Positions 15,968 to 25,857 of a DNA stretch of 64,000 nt are shown piece after piece. Positions within the stretch are counted from its first letter, which is position 1; each line of letters opens with the position of its first letter. The notes beneath the pieces are model-generated. The model saw only the letters and a program-made list of their open reading frames with translations, made no database searches and was not told the origin of the DNA. Source of the DNA: Rhizobium sp. BK376 (GTDB taxonomy: Bacteria; Pseudomonadota; Alphaproteobacteria; Rhizobiales; Rhizobiaceae); contig NZ_SLZG01000001.1 of the NCBI RefSeq assembly GCF_004341625.1, positions 620,001 through 684,000 on the forward strand, given 5' to 3'. The translations under genes and the position numbers were made by a program.

Positions 15968-17538
15968 TGCCCTCCTCCCGGAAAGACGGAAGCCAGATAG
16001 GCGGCGGGATCGGTCAGGTTCCTCGCAGCACCTTCGGTCAGGTGCAGAAGCGGCTCGGGAAACAGACCGACGGCGATAATAAGCGCGGTCAACGCTCCGA
16101 GCGCACCCATCTCCTGCCAGGCCGGCGATTGCGCGGCCGCGCCTGTGTGCGTCTGCCCGGTTGCGACGGGGATCTGGCGCGGACGCCAATAGGCAAGCAG
16201 GAAGAGCCGGCCGAAAGCGATGGTGGTGAGGAAGCCGCTGACGAGAATAGTCGCAGCCAGCCATCCGGAACCGGCATCCAGTGCCGCCTTGACCAGGATT
16301 ACCTTCGGCCAGAAACCGGAAAAGGGCGGCAGGCCGGACGCGGCAAGGAAGAGAACCAGCGAAAGCCCGGCGAACCAACCGCTTCTCCGCCAGAGACCGC
16401 CGAGCTCGATTACCGAATAGCTGCCGCCGAGCCTTGCTGCCTCACCGGCCACGAGATAGAGCGCCGTCATCAGGATGATGGAATGCAGCGCATAGACGAT
16501 CGCCCCGTCGATGCCATCCGCCCCTCCGAGCGCGATGCCGGCCAGCATGTTGCCGATGCCCGAGATCACGACATAGCCGAAGAGCCGGCGCATGTCGGTT
16601 TCGGACAGCGCGCCGAGCGCGCCTACGATCATGGTCAAGCCTGCAACCATGCCGACCAGCGAAGCGAGTTCGGCCCGCTCGACGGGAAACAGCATGACCA
16701 GAACCCGGATCATCGAATAGATGCCGACCTTGGTCAGCAGCCCGGCAAAGAGCGCCGAAACCACGATTCGCGGTGTATGGTATGACGCCGGTAGCCAGAA
16801 ATTCACCGGAAAGGCCGCCGCCTTCATGCCGAAGGCGATGAAGAAGAGCGCGGCGAGCGTCATCAGCGGCGCTGTGCCGCCGAACTGTCTTGCCTTGGCG
16901 GCGATATCCGCCATGTTGAGCGTGCCGAAGATCGCATAGAGATAGCCGACTGCGATCAGGAAGATGGTCGTCGCGATCAGGTTCAGCACCGCATATTTCA
17001 GCGCGCCATCGATCTGTTCGCGTTCGGAGCCGAGGATCAGCAGGCCGAAGGACGAGATCAGCAGCATCTCGAACCAGACATAGAGATTGAAAATATCGCC
17101 GGTCAGGAAGGCGCCGCTGACGCCGGCAAGCAACAGCATCAGGAACGGATAGAAGCCGTAGCGACGGCCCACGTCCTCGATATCGCCGAGTGCTGCGACG
17201 GCTGCCGCAAGCCCTACGATAGCCGCCGCCAGCGCCATCAGCGCGCCGAAGAGATCGACGGTGAACGCTATCCCGAAAGGCGGCAGCCAGCGGCCCATGA
17301 CCATCGTCACAGGACCTTCGTTCGCCACCCGGTAAAGCAGGCCGGCGTCGATCAGTACAAGCAGGACTAAGCCCGGAATCGCGATCCAGCCATGGATGCT
17401 CGTGCGCTCCCTCAGGATGAGGAGAAGGGCGCCGAGGCCGACGCAGAGCACGACGGGGAGGACGACCAGCCAGTTGCCTGGAGGCACCGGCGCGGTGATC
17501 ATGGCGGCGGAGAGATCGATGCTGGCGGAAGTGGCCAT
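15964..17538 (-). CDS. mrpD: Monovalent cation/H+ antiporter subunit D
   Basis: The 524-residue polytopic protein is homologous to the proton-pumping NuoM/NuoN subunits of complex I and has about 14 membrane helices. Family features include the WFEMLLISSFGLLILG helix with the conserved Glu, and AFPVNFWLPASYHTPRIVVSALFAG in part, with the key Lys and Pro residues in the ion path. MrpD together with MrpA is thought to carry out the antiport. The C-terminus is followed directly by mrpE, whereas 261 bp separate the start from mrpC because an inverted-repeat element lies there. Confidence 0.95.
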   Translation of the reverse strand: MATSASIDLSAAMITAPVPPGNWLVVLPVVLCVGLGALLLILRERTSIHGWIAIPGLVLLVLIDAGLLYRVANEGPVTMVMGRWLPPFGIAFTVDLFGALMALAAAIVGLAAAVAALGDIEDVGRRYGFYPFLMLLLAGVSGAFLTGDIFNLYVWFEMLLISSFGLLILGSEREQIDGALKYAVLNLIATTIFLIAVGYLYAIFGTLNMADIAAKARQFGGTAPLMTLAALFFIAFGMKAAAFPVNFWLPASYHTPRIVVSALFAGLLTKVGIYSMIRVLVMLFPVERAELASLVGMVAGLTMIVGALGALSETDMRRLFGYVVISGIGNMLAGIALGGADGIDGAIVYALHSIILMTALYLVAGEAARLGGSYSVIELGGLWRRSGWFAGLSLVLFLAASGLPPFSGFWPKVILVKAALDAGSGWLAATILVSGFLTTIAFGRLFLLAYWRPRQIPVATGQTHTGAAAQSPAWQEMGALGALTALIIAVGLFPEPLLHLTEGAARNLTDPAAYLASVFPGGGQ

Positions 17539-17593
17539 GTCAGGCGGCCTCCCGCGACCTGTTGCGGCATCTGCTCAGTCCTACGCGGGAGCT

Positions 17594-17771
17594 ACCCCCC
17601 TCTGCCCTGCCGGGCATCTCCCCCACAAGGGGGGAGATCAGGGATGCGAGCAACCACGAACCATTCGCATCAGAGAGAGAGGCGAGACTGAGTACCGAGG
17701 CGAGAGCAAGACGGCGCAGCACACCAATCTCCCCCCTTGTGGGGGAGATGCCCGGCAGGGCAGAGGGGGGT
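17594..17771. repeat. Inverted-repeat (MITE/RIME-like) element between mrpC and mrpD
   Basis: Arms at 17594-17638 and 17727-17771 are perfect 45-bp inverted copies; the inner ends read ...GGGGGGAGAT and ATCTCCCCCC.... An 88-bp core lies between them. Within each arm, CTGCCCTGCCGGGCA and CCCCCACAAGGGGGG are themselves near-palindromic, so the RNA would fold into a strong branched structure. The arm sequence is of the type scattered in many copies between genes of Rhizobiales (established only as a general pattern; copy number cannot be counted here). It lies inside the operon without disrupting a gene. Confidence 0.85.
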
Positions 17772-17799
17772 ACCAAGTGCACCAGTGCAACCATCATCC

Positions 17800-18180
17800 T
17801 CAATACCCCATCGGCGGCAACGGCCGTTCCCGCGGTTCGGCAGTGCGCATCTGGTCGGTGTCGTCGGTCTTCAGCGTCTGATAGGCGCGATAGGTCAGCA
17901 CCAGCAGGAAGGCGAGCAGCGAGAAGGATATGACGATCGCGGTCAGGATAAGGGCCTGCGGCAGCGGATTGGCCGCATCTGATGGCAGCGTGTCCATGCC
18001 ATCAGGAATGATCGGCGGCACTTCGCGCGTCACGCGGCCTGCTGTGAAGAGCAGCAGGTTGACGGCGTTGCCGAGGATGGCGATGCCGAGCATCAGGCGG
18101 ATCGTCACCTTCGACAGCATAAGATAAAGAGCGGCTGCGAAGAACAGCCCGACGAGGATGGCGAGAACCGGCTCCATCAT
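17800..18180 (-). CDS. mrpC: Monovalent cation/H+ antiporter subunit C
   Basis: The 126-residue MrpC/PhaC is a NuoK homologue with three membrane helices. The [12 protein letters not shown] segment carries the conserved residues, and the [17 protein letters not shown] helix is also typical. The C-terminal 20 residues are polar. The start overlaps mrpB by four bases, while the 3' side is separated from mrpD by the inverted-repeat element. Confidence 0.94.
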   Translation of the reverse strand: MMEPVLAILVGLFFAAALYLMLSKVTIRLMLGIAILGNAVNLLLFTAGRVTREVPPIIPDGMDTLPSDAANPLPQALILTAIVISFSLLAFLLVLTYRAYQTLKTDDTDQMRTAEPRERPLPPMGY

Positions 18181-18596
18181 TCAGCCTCCTGTTCTTCCAG
18201 CGCAAGCGCGATCGAGGTGATGGCGCCGAGAACGACGAGATAGACGCCGGTATCGAACAGCAGGACGCTCGAAAGCGGCACTTCGACGCCGAACAGGTGT
18301 GGATAGATGCCGAGGGCCGTCATGAAGGGCACTCCTGACATCGCCGACAGCAACCCGGCCGCGGTCGCTCCCAGCAGGCCGAAACCGGCAATGGTAAGCG
18401 GATGAAAGAACAGAATGCGGCGCACGGCGGTAACCCCATGTGCGATCGCGTAGATGGCGAAGGCGGAGGCTGCGATCAGCCCGCCGATGAAGCCGCCGCC
18501 CGGCTCATTATGCCCGCGCAGCAACACGAAGACGGAAAAAAGCAGCATCAAGGCAGTCAAAAACGGTGCGACGGTGCGGAAGATGAGCGTGTTCAT
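18177..18596 (-). CDS. mrpB: Monovalent cation/H+ antiporter subunit B
   Basis: The 139-residue MrpB protein has four membrane helices and the family motif [15 protein letters not shown] around residues 27-41. It is a separate gene here, so the operon is of the seven-gene type rather than the six-gene type in which A and B are fused. Its start overlaps the mrpA stop by one base. Confidence 0.94.
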   Translation of the reverse strand: MNTLIFRTVAPFLTALMLLFSVFVLLRGHNEPGGGFIGGLIAASAFAIYAIAHGVTAVRRILFFHPLTIAGFGLLGATAAGLLSAMSGVPFMTALGIYPHLFGVEVPLSSVLLFDTGVYLVVLGAITSIALALEEQEAE

Positions 18597-20971
18597 CAGC
18601 GCTTCACTCCGATGTCGGCCGGATGATCCGGCGCGTCATCCACCAGCTTGCGCTCGGTGCCGGCCTGCAGCCGGACCAGCGCCAGAATGGCAAGGCCAGT
18701 GATCGTCACCACGGCGATCTCGCCGAAAGTGTCGGTGCCGCGGAAGTCGACGAGGATGACGTTGACCACGTTGGCGCCGTGCGCGATCAGCTTGGAATAG
18801 TGGTTGAAGAAATCCGTCAGCCTGGCGTCGAGGGGAGCCTCGGTCGTCCGCATCAGGAACAGGGCGAAGCCGAGACCGCAGGCGATAGCAATCGTGGCAT
18901 CGACAACCATCCGCGCCGGCGGCCGGCGATCGGTGACGGACAGTTTCAGCCGTGTCATGACCAGCGCCAGGATCACCACCGAAAGCGTTTCCACCATGAA
19001 CTGGGTAAAGGCGAGATCAGGCGCCCCGAAGAGGAGGAAGATCAGGGCGACAGCAAAACCCTGGATGCCGAGCGAGACAATCGCCGTCAGCCGATCCCTT
19101 GCGGCAACGACGGCGGCAAGGCCGATGACCGATATCAGGAAGATCGCCGCCTCGTGCCACTGGATATCGACCGGCCAGGAGGGCATCGACGGCAGTTCGC
19201 CATATTGGAAGGCGGGGATGAGCAGGGTTGCGCCGAGGCAGATGAATGTGACCATGGTGTAGGTCCTGAGCCGCCCCGGCTGCAAGAATCGCGTGACCGC
19301 ATAGGCAAACGTCACCAGGCCGCCGATGAAACTATCGAAGCCGTGGTTCGGCCCTGGACCCAGCGCGCGCATCACGATCGACATTGCGAAGCGGGCACGA
19401 TCGAGCTGCCAATAGACGACGATGCCGATCACGACTGTCAGCAGCGAGAGCGCGAGCGGCAGGCCGAGATGCGGTTCGAGCGAAATCGAGATCGTCGTCG
19501 CCTGCCCCTTCACCACTGTCGCCATCGGCGACGAGACATAGGCATGGGAGAGGTTCGAGAAGAGTGCGAAGGCAAGGCCCAGCAACGCCAGCACAACCGG
19601 CCCGAGCCATAGCAGCGGCGGTGCCTCGTGCGGCTTGTTCGGCGTTTTGCTCAATGTGCCGAGGAAGGGTTTCATCGCCACGGCAAAGGCGACCGCAAAC
19701 ATCAGCGCATTGCCGATGACGGCAATTGCGGTGAACGCGACCGAGCGGAGATCGCCGTGGGCCAGCGCCGTATAGATTTCCTCTTTGGCAAGAAAGCCGA
19801 AGAATGGCGGCAGGCCGCCCATGGATATGGCAGCGCCAAGCGCCGTGACGAAAGTCAGCGGCATGGCGTTTCGCAGACCGCGCAGCTTGGTGATATCGCG
19901 CGTTCCGGTCTCATGGTCGATGATGCCGGCGACCATGAAAAGCGCACCCTTGAAGAGCGAATGGGCAACAAGATAAAGCACCGCCGCTTCCACGGCATAG
20001 GGCGAGCCGAAGCCGGTCAGCATGACCAGCAGGCCGAGCGAGGAGACGGTCGTATAGGCAAGCTTCAGCTTCAGGTCCGTCTGGCGGATGGCGAGCAGCG
20101 TGCCGACCAGCAGCGTTACGCCACCGAAAACGGGCAAGATGATTTCCCAGGCCGCGGTTCCGCCCATGACCGGGTTCAGCCGCATCAGCAGATAGACGCC
20201 GGCCTTCACCATGGTCGCGGAGTGGAGATAGGCCGAAACAGGCGTCGGCGCCTCCATGGCGTTCGGCAGCCAGAAATGGAACGGAAACTGCGCCGATTTC
20301 GTAAAGGCGCCGCCGAGCACGAGGATCAATACCACGAGATAAAGCGGGCTGGCGCGTAGCCGATCGCCCGATGTCAGCAACTGCGACAGTTCCGTGGATC
20401 CAGTCAGGTTCCAGATCAGCAGCAACCCGGCAAGCAGCGCAAGGCCACCTCCGCCCGTGACGACCAGCGCCTGCAGCGCTGCGCGGCGAGAGGCCTCGCG
20501 CTTGTGGTCGAAGCCGATCAGCAGGAAGGAGGTGATCGACGTCAGCTCCCAGAAGACGAACAGCATCAGCAGGCCGTTCGATACGACAAGACCGAGCATC
20601 GATCCCATGAAGAGAAAGATGAAGGAGAAGAAGCGGCCCTGATCCGGATGGCCTTTCAGATAGCCGCCAGCGTAAAGGACGATCAGCGCGCCGATGCCCG
20701 TTATCAGCAGCGCGAAGGTCAGCGACAGCCCGTCCAGCAGCCAGGAGAAACACAGGCTGAGACTGGGCACCCAGTCAAACCCGGCGACGACGGATCCTCC
20801 ACCGGCAATTGCGGGAAGAAAAGTCGCGAAATGGAGGAATGCGAGGGCCGGGACAAGTGCCAGCAACCAGGCGGCGTTGTGCCCGAGCGCACGTGTCAGC
20901 ACCGGCGCAACCACAGCGCCGAGAAAGGGCAAACACAAGGCTAGGAACGTAAGGCCCGTAAACCCGGCCAT
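18596..20971 (-). CDS. mrpA: Monovalent cation/H+ antiporter subunit A
   Basis: The 791-residue polytopic protein combines a NuoL-like antiporter module (about 1-500) with a C-terminal MrpB-like/NuoJ-like domain (about 600-780). Conserved elements include [17 protein letters not shown] with its essential Glu, [20 protein letters not shown] in part with Lys, and in the C-terminal domain [18 protein letters not shown]. It is the first gene of the operon and the largest subunit. The promoter lies in the 240 bp before it, where two short GC hairpins (21062-21077 and 21094-21110) are visible. Confidence 0.95.
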   Translation of the reverse strand: MAGFTGLTFLALCLPFLGAVVAPVLTRALGHNAAWLLALVPALAFLHFATFLPAIAGGGSVVAGFDWVPSLSLCFSWLLDGLSLTFALLITGIGALIVLYAGGYLKGHPDQGRFFSFIFLFMGSMLGLVVSNGLLMLFVFWELTSITSFLLIGFDHKREASRRAALQALVVTGGGGLALLAGLLLIWNLTGSTELSQLLTSGDRLRASPLYLVVLILVLGGAFTKSAQFPFHFWLPNAMEAPTPVSAYLHSATMVKAGVYLLMRLNPVMGGTAAWEIILPVFGGVTLLVGTLLAIRQTDLKLKLAYTTVSSLGLLVMLTGFGSPYAVEAAVLYLVAHSLFKGALFMVAGIIDHETGTRDITKLRGLRNAMPLTFVTALGAAISMGGLPPFFGFLAKEEIYTALAHGDLRSVAFTAIAVIGNALMFAVAFAVAMKPFLGTLSKTPNKPHEAPPLLWLGPVVLALLGLAFALFSNLSHAYVSSPMATVVKGQATTISISLEPHLGLPLALSLLTVVIGIVVYWQLDRARFAMSIVMRALGPGPNHGFDSFIGGLVTFAYAVTRFLQPGRLRTYTMVTFICLGATLLIPAFQYGELPSMPSWPVDIQWHEAAIFLISVIGLAAVVAARDRLTAIVSLGIQGFAVALIFLLFGAPDLAFTQFMVETLSVVILALVMTRLKLSVTDRRPPARMVVDATIAIACGLGFALFLMRTTEAPLDARLTDFFNHYSKLIAHGANVVNVILVDFRGTDTFGEIAVVTITGLAILALVRLQAGTERKLVDDAPDHPADIGVKR

Positions 20972-21211
20972 ATTTCCTCCTGGAGCACGGAATCAGGCAA
21001 ATCAAACGTTCCTCCGGGATAGGCAAAGGGTGACGCTCGCTCAAGAGCCGAGGTCAATAAAGCGGGGTATAACCCCGGAAATCGACCATAGACCCCCTGC
21101 TACCCAGGGGTGAACCTCACACCGGCATCAGGATTCGCAACGCTTCGCCACATTGTTTGACCAAAAGCCGGGCACACTCCTTTCGCCGGTAGGGAAAAAG
21201 GGGCCCATGTC

Positions 21212-21658
21212 ATGACCGTCACAACGATCTATCCCAAGGTCGAGAAGACCGATTCGGAGTGGAAACAGCAACTCACGCCCGAGCAATATCGCATCACGCG
21301 CCAGCACGGAACGGAACGCGCCTTCACGGGTCCCCATTGGGACTCCTTCGAAAAAGGCCTTTACCGATGCGTCTGCTGCAACGCGCCGCTCTTCAGGTCC
21401 GACACAAAATTCGACTCGGGTTGCGGCTGGCCAAGCTATTTCGAGCCGGTCTCATCAGGCGCCGTCACCGAACACAACGACACCTCCTATGGAATGGTCC
21501 GCACCGAGATCCGCTGCGGCACCTGCGACGCCCATCTCGGCCACGTCTTTCCGGACGGCCCGCCGCCGACGGGGTTGCGCTACTGCATTAACGGGCACGC
21601 GATGGTGTTCGAAGCAGAGGCAGCAAACATGGATGAGCCAAGCCGGGATTGCGCCTAA
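21212..21658 (+). CDS. msrB: Peptide-methionine (R)-S-oxide reductase MsrB
   Basis: MsrB reduces methionine-R-sulfoxide in oxidised proteins. The 148-residue enzyme has the structural zinc cysteines in two CxxC pairs (CVCC near residue 53 and CGTC near residue 100), the [13 protein letters not shown] substrate loop, [12 protein letters not shown], and catalytic Cys in RYCINGHAM. It is a complete stand-alone MsrB, not fused to MsrA. Divergent from mrpA. Confidence 0.95.
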   Translation: MTVTTIYPKVEKTDSEWKQQLTPEQYRITRQHGTERAFTGPHWDSFEKGLYRCVCCNAPLFRSDTKFDSGCGWPSYFEPVSSGAVTEHNDTSYGMVRTEIRCGTCDAHLGHVFPDGPPPTGLRYCINGHAMVFEAEAANMDEPSRDCA

Positions 21659-21764
21659 ATTATTGGAACCGGGGCAAAGAGATGATCGAATAAAACAGCT
21701 CCGTTGGCTGTTCACTTCCGGTCGCGCGCATCGTGCGCCGACTGCAAGAAGGGATCGACCTCAC

Positions 21765-21896
21765 ATGTTGCTGAAAGCCATCTCCTCCATCGCTTTGCTC
21801 GCCCTAGTCTGCCTTGGCGTTTCCGCCTGCACGACTGCAGGGGGCGGCTCCAAGCCCGCGCAAACCGCGGGGTCGACGGGCGGCGGCGGATACTAA
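21765..21896 (+). CDS. Small lipoprotein, 43 aa
   Basis: The tiny protein has a lipoprotein signal peptide (LLKAISSIALLALVCLGVSAC) with lipobox VSAC and lipidated Cys at about residue 22, leaving a glycine/serine-rich mature tail of only some 20 residues (TTAGGGSKPAQ...GGGGY). A purine-rich aaggga precedes the ATG. Small entericidin-like or spacer lipoproteins of this kind are common in rhizobia. Function unknown. Confidence 0.7.
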   Translation: MLLKAISSIALLALVCLGVSACTTAGGGSKPAQTAGSTGGGGY

Positions 21897-21987
21897 GATC
21901 TGATTGCCGCTTCCTTGCGGATATAGATCATCGATGCGATCCGGCGTCAGAAAGACGTCTTCCCGGCGGATGACGGATCGCCTTGCC

Positions 21988-23085
21988 TTATCCTGCCTCA
22001 GACTGCCTCGGGGACAGCATCGAATGCTGTCTTATGCCATCGACAATCTCCTCCGCCGCGAGCCGGCCCATCAACGGCGCGAGTATGACGCCAGGATGGC
22101 CCACGGCTACATAAGCGCCCTCGACGTCGGGCAGGAAGCCCAATCTCGGCAGGCCATCGGAAAATATCGGGCGTTGGCCAACGACCGCTTCGACGAGATG
22201 CATGTCATCCGGCGCTGCGAAGCGTTTCCTGATCTTCGTAAGCGCCCGCTGCCCAACTGCAGCGGGCGAGTTTTCCTCCGCATCGTCTCGATAGGCTGCG
22301 GCAACGAAAAGCGAATGATCGTGCCATTGCCTGACCTCGAGACCGGGGCCGCAAAGGATGCGGTTGATGAACGGCGCTGAGGCGGAATAGCGCAGTAAGA
22401 CTGCCGGCGAGCTTTCGACGCCGATATCAGCGCCAAGTGCCGAAGCCAGTCTGCCTGTCGCGACGCCGGCAGCCAGCACCACGATATCAGCCGACTGGGA
22501 GCCACTTGTCGTCCGGACGCCCGTCACCTTGCTGCCTGAAGTCTCGATGGCGATTATCGTCTCGCCGAAATGCGCCGTTGCTCCAGCGGCCTGCGCGTCT
22601 TTTACGAATGCGTCCGTCAATGCCGCCGGGGACAGGGCGAGATCGCCGGGTGAATAGGCGGCGCATGGCGGAACGTCGCGCAGATGCGGCTCCAGTTTCG
22701 CGATCGTCACGGCATCCACCAGCTCGACGCCTGCCCCTTCCGCCTGATGCTCGCGGATCAGTTCCTCGGTTTCTTCCGCAGTCTCCAGCCAAACCAGCGA
22801 GCCGGGCCTGATATCGCAGACGGCATCGGGAAGGACCGTGGCCAAACGCCGGTATTCTTCGACGCCGTCGCGCCGGAGACGATAGTCCTCCGGACGGGTT
22901 GCGGGAGAGCCGTTGATGAAATTGATCCAGCCGAATGCACGGCTTGTTACGCCGGATGCCGGTCGCGGGCCTTCATCGAACAGATGCACGGATGCGCCGC
23001 GACGGGCGAGATGCCAGGCGATGGCAGCGCCGACGACACCCGCGCCGATGACGGCAATGCGTAAGCCTTGTTTCGTCATCGTCAT
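21988..23085 (-). CDS. FAD-dependent oxidoreductase, DAO family
   Basis: The 365-residue flavoprotein begins with the FAD-binding motif IAVIGAGVVGAAIAWHLARRG (GxGxxG) and the acidic end of beta-2 in LFDEG. DAO-type substrate-domain elements follow, including VVLAAGVATG, and the C-terminal PRLGFLPDVEGAYVAVGHPGVILAP carries the second FAD contact. Members oxidise D-amino acids, glycine or other secondary amines to imines with release of H2O2. The substrate is unknown. Starts at 23085 or 23079 are equally plausible. Confidence 0.85.
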   Translation of the reverse strand: MTMTKQGLRIAVIGAGVVGAAIAWHLARRGASVHLFDEGPRPASGVTSRAFGWINFINGSPATRPEDYRLRRDGVEEYRRLATVLPDAVCDIRPGSLVWLETAEETEELIREHQAEGAGVELVDAVTIAKLEPHLRDVPPCAAYSPGDLALSPAALTDAFVKDAQAAGATAHFGETIIAIETSGSKVTGVRTTSGSQSADIVVLAAGVATGRLASALGADIGVESSPAVLLRYSASAPFINRILCGPGLEVRQWHDHSLFVAAAYRDDAEENSPAAVGQRALTKIRKRFAAPDDMHLVEAVVGQRPIFSDGLPRLGFLPDVEGAYVAVGHPGVILAPLMGRLAAEEIVDGIRQHSMLSPRQSEAG

Positions 23086-23162
23086 ACCCCGTTGGTCGCC
23101 GGCCACTTACAACCAGCGCGGGATAACGATCGCATATGACATATGAATGACGGACCTGCGGC

Positions 23163-23675
23163 CTATCGGGCTTTATCGATGCGCAGTTCCATGCAGGTCA
23201 GGTCCAGCCAGCGGCCGAACTTGATGCCCACTTCGGAAAAGGTGCCGGCGATGCGGAAGCCGAGCTTTTCGTGCAGGCGGATGGAGGCGGTGTTTTCCGC
23301 TTCGATGCCGGCGATCATGACGTGGATTTCGGCAGCGGCTGCCCGAACGATCAGTTCGCGCATCAGCCCCTCGCCGATGCCCAGACCACGGCAATCCTTC
23401 TCGACATAGACGGAATGTTCGACGGTGTGGCGATAGCCGTCGAAGGCGCGCCAGTCGCCGTAGGAGGCATAGCCGGCGACCTTGCCGTTGCGTTCGGCGA
23501 CGATGACGGGAAAGCCCCTGCCCTTGCGCGCCTTGAACCACTCGCGGCGGTTTTCGACGTCGACCAGCGTCTCGTTCCAGATCGCGGTCGTGTGCTCCAC
23601 GGCGTGATTATAGATGTCGCGGATCTCCGGTAGATCGGCTTCGGTGGCATCGCGCAGCAGCACGGTCTGGTCCAT
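23163..23675 (-). CDS. GNAT N-acetyltransferase, phosphinothricin/methionine sulfoximine type
   Basis: The 170-residue acetyltransferase shows the PAT/MddA-like pattern: LRDATEADLPEIRDIYNHAV at the N-terminus, TAIWNETLVDVENRREWF, the beta-bulge segment VEHSVYVEKDCRGLGIGEGLM with acetyl-CoA-binding R/Q-GLG-G, and GFRIAGTFSEVGIKFGRWLD. Relatives acetylate L-phosphinothricin, methionine sulfoximine or methionine sulfone. An alternative ATG at 23690 would add five residues. It is a single gene. Confidence 0.87.
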   Translation of the reverse strand: MDQTVLLRDATEADLPEIRDIYNHAVEHTTAIWNETLVDVENRREWFKARKGRGFPVIVAERNGKVAGYASYGDWRAFDGYRHTVEHSVYVEKDCRGLGIGEGLMRELIVRAAAAEIHVMIAGIEAENTASIRLHEKLGFRIAGTFSEVGIKFGRWLDLTCMELRIDKAR

Positions 23676-23879
23676 GGATCGGTCCGTCATCTTAAATTGG
23701 AATATTCGGCACATACGCCGCGAAATCAGCGAAGTAAATCAGCTATTTCCGCATGGCTCGCAATCAAACTGTAATCTTTTTGAGCTAAGTTTGTAACGTT
23801 CCCTAAATCGGCACGAGATTCTTGCTCAGAAATGCGCTAGTTTCGTGCCGATACCCCTCTTCGCCTCCCGGTAATTGCA

Positions 23880-24395
23880 ATGCTTCCGCGCATTCTGGCC
23901 ATCCTGCTGCTTTCTGCCGCTCCGGCTTTTTCGGCCGATTGGTGGCCCTATGACAATGTGCGCTACGGCTACACGATCGAGCTGCCGCCGGAATTCGGTC
24001 TTTCGATCTATCCCGACAGTGGTGACGGGCTGACGCTGACGCCGGCCGACCAGTCTGCCAGGCTTAGGGTCTTCGGTACAACCGTGCTCAACGGCGACCT
24101 GGCATCGGAAGCAAAGATCCGCATGGCGGTCGCCAAGGTCGACGGCTGGCAGATCTCCTATTCGAAGCTGAGTTCGCACGGCGCAAGCTTCTCCGGCATC
24201 CGCCAGGACCGTATCGTCTATGTCCGCGGCGTGGCGCTCTGCAATGGTGGCGCGGCCTTCTTCCAGATCGATTATGCGAAGGCGGACATGCACCGTTTCG
24301 ACGCTGTGGTCATGCGGCTGGTGCGCAGCCTCCAGCCGATCACGAAATGCACCAACAGCACGCAGGCTTTCAAACATTTGCCTGCGACAGGCTGA
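23880..24395 (+). CDS. Exported hypothetical protein, 171 aa
   Basis: The protein starts with a Sec signal peptide (LPRILAILLLSAAPAFSA, cleavage near residue 19). The mature part is an all-beta-looking domain, with NVRYGYTIELPPEFGL near the start and a Cys pair (ALCNGG and ITKCTN) likely to be disulfide-bonded. The YGYTIELP pattern with a later variable domain is seen in small rhizobial periplasmic proteins. No enzymatic motif is visible. Its last 26 bases overlap the 3' end of the convergent hemolysin III gene. Confidence 0.7.
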   Translation: MLPRILAILLLSAAPAFSADWWPYDNVRYGYTIELPPEFGLSIYPDSGDGLTLTPADQSARLRVFGTTVLNGDLASEAKIRMAVAKVDGWQISYSKLSSHGASFSGIRQDRIVYVRGVALCNGGAAFFQIDYAKADMHRFDAVVMRLVRSLQPITKCTNSTQAFKHLPATG

Positions 24396-25038
24396 AACAA
24401 GTCAGCACTGCAGAGTAATGGACCGCGGCTGCGGCAACGACGAAGCCGTGCCAGATGGCGTTCTGGAAGCGCAGCTTTTCCCAGACATGGAAGATGACGC
24501 CGAGCGAATAGATGACCCCGCCGATCAGGATCAGCGCCATGGAGGTCGTAGGTATGCGCGAGGCGACAGGTTCCGCAACCAGGATGCCACTCCAGCCCAT
24601 GGCAAGATAGAGCAGAATCGCCAGCCGATCGTAACGGCCGGGAAAGCAGCATTTCAGGCAGATGCCGGCCGCCGCGAAGAGCCAGATCGCAATCAGCATG
24701 GCGCGTAGCAGCGGGTCGTCGGCGCCGCGTTCCAGAAACGGCGTATAGGTGGCGGCAATCAGCACGAAGATCGCCGAATGATCGAAGCGCCGCAAGATCC
24801 ATTTCGTGCGCGAAACCGGCCAGATATTATAGGAAAAGGACATGGCCAGCGTGAGGACCAGGCCAAGGCCATAGATCCAGGCAGCCGCGATCTCGCCATA
24901 GGAACTCCAGACCGTTGCATAGAAAATGAGGACGGTGGCGCCGATGACAGCGAATATGACACCCACGCCATTGACGATGGCGTCAGCGATCAGCTCATAC
25001 CTGTCGTAAGCCCAGCGGATTCCGTTGAACTCGGTCAT
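24370..25038 (-). CDS. Hemolysin III / PAQR family membrane protein
   Basis: The 222-residue protein has seven membrane helices, and the HlyIII/PAQR signature residues are visible. These are the Ser in SFSYNIWPVS, the RRFDHSAIFVLIAATYTPF segment with the first metal His and an Asp, and the C-terminal WHGFVVAAAAVHYSAVL with two more His. The family binds zinc and is related to adiponectin-type hydrolases; despite the name, haemolysis is not established for most members. The ATG at 25038 gives the typical MTEFNGIRWAYDRYE start; one at 25047 is possible. Confidence 0.88.
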   Translation of the reverse strand: MTEFNGIRWAYDRYELIADAIVNGVGVIFAVIGATVLIFYATVWSSYGEIAAAWIYGLGLVLTLAMSFSYNIWPVSRTKWILRRFDHSAIFVLIAATYTPFLERGADDPLLRAMLIAIWLFAAAGICLKCCFPGRYDRLAILLYLAMGWSGILVAEPVASRIPTTSMALILIGGVIYSLGVIFHVWEKLRFQNAIWHGFVVAAAAVHYSAVLTCFSLSQANV

Positions 25039-25138
25039 GCGCGCCATTCCCTTCGATCCTTTTGGATCGTTGCATCTCTTGAACGGCAAGGCAACGGGAC
25101 GCGGCGCCGGACGCGGTAAAACTTCGTGAACGGCTGTC

Positions 25139-25552
25139 TCAGTGCCGATCGATCAGGACCGAGCACCGGGCGTGGCGAACGATCCGGTCGGCATTCGCTC
25201 CGAGAAAGTAGTTGGAAATATCGGGAACATGCGACCCGAGCACGATCAGATCGGCATCGCGTTCGCCGGCCACCGTCAGGATCGCTGAAGCGCATTTTCC
25301 GGCGCGGACCTCCACGACGGCGCGGATACCGGTCTTTGCGCAGAGCTCCTCGAGCTTCTTTTCCGCGGTCATGATGGCCCTGTCGACATAGTCCTGGGCC
25401 AGATCGGCAACGAGATAGCCCGGCACGTCTTCGATGACGCTCATGACAATGACTTCGCCGTCTTCGTCCGCCAGTGCGTCAGCCCGGCAGAGAATCCGCT
25501 TTGCCCTGTCCATCTTGGCGATATCCACCGCAGCGATGATCCTTTTATACAT
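25139..25552 (-). CDS. Universal stress protein, UspA family
   Basis: The 137-residue single-domain protein has the USP fold: KRIIAAVDIAK at strand 1 with the conserved Asp, VIVMSVIED at strand 2, and the ATP-binding loop near the C-terminus, LIVLGSH...LGANADRIVRHARCSVLI (G-S-N10-G-N8-based variant). USPs bind ATP or AMP and respond to starvation, oxidants or respiratory stress. Single-gene unit with an AT-rich upstream region. Confidence 0.92.
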   Translation of the reverse strand: MYKRIIAAVDIAKMDRAKRILCRADALADEDGEVIVMSVIEDVPGYLVADLAQDYVDRAIMTAEKKLEELCAKTGIRAVVEVRAGKCASAILTVAGERDADLIVLGSHVPDISNYFLGANADRIVRHARCSVLIDRH

Positions 25553-25857
25553 CTGAAATCCCCATGCCTTTCACCGAAAACGTCTTTGCGATTAGACACC
25601 GAAGACGGCGATAATTCCATAATAAGAATCGAATCTACCCCGGATGCTGTCAACGAATAGTGGACGCTTCATCATCAAAAAGCAGGCTTCTGTGAACAAT
25701 CAAAATCCGGCATAAAGATTCCAAGTACAGCGGGCCAATGGAACTTGAGGGGATAGAGCCGGCGCCTATTTACAGGCCTGCCACAGGCGACATGCTTGTC
25801 GCCCGCGCCGGTCCCTCCCCCTTCACAACGGCGGCCCCACAACAGCGGACAGAAACG

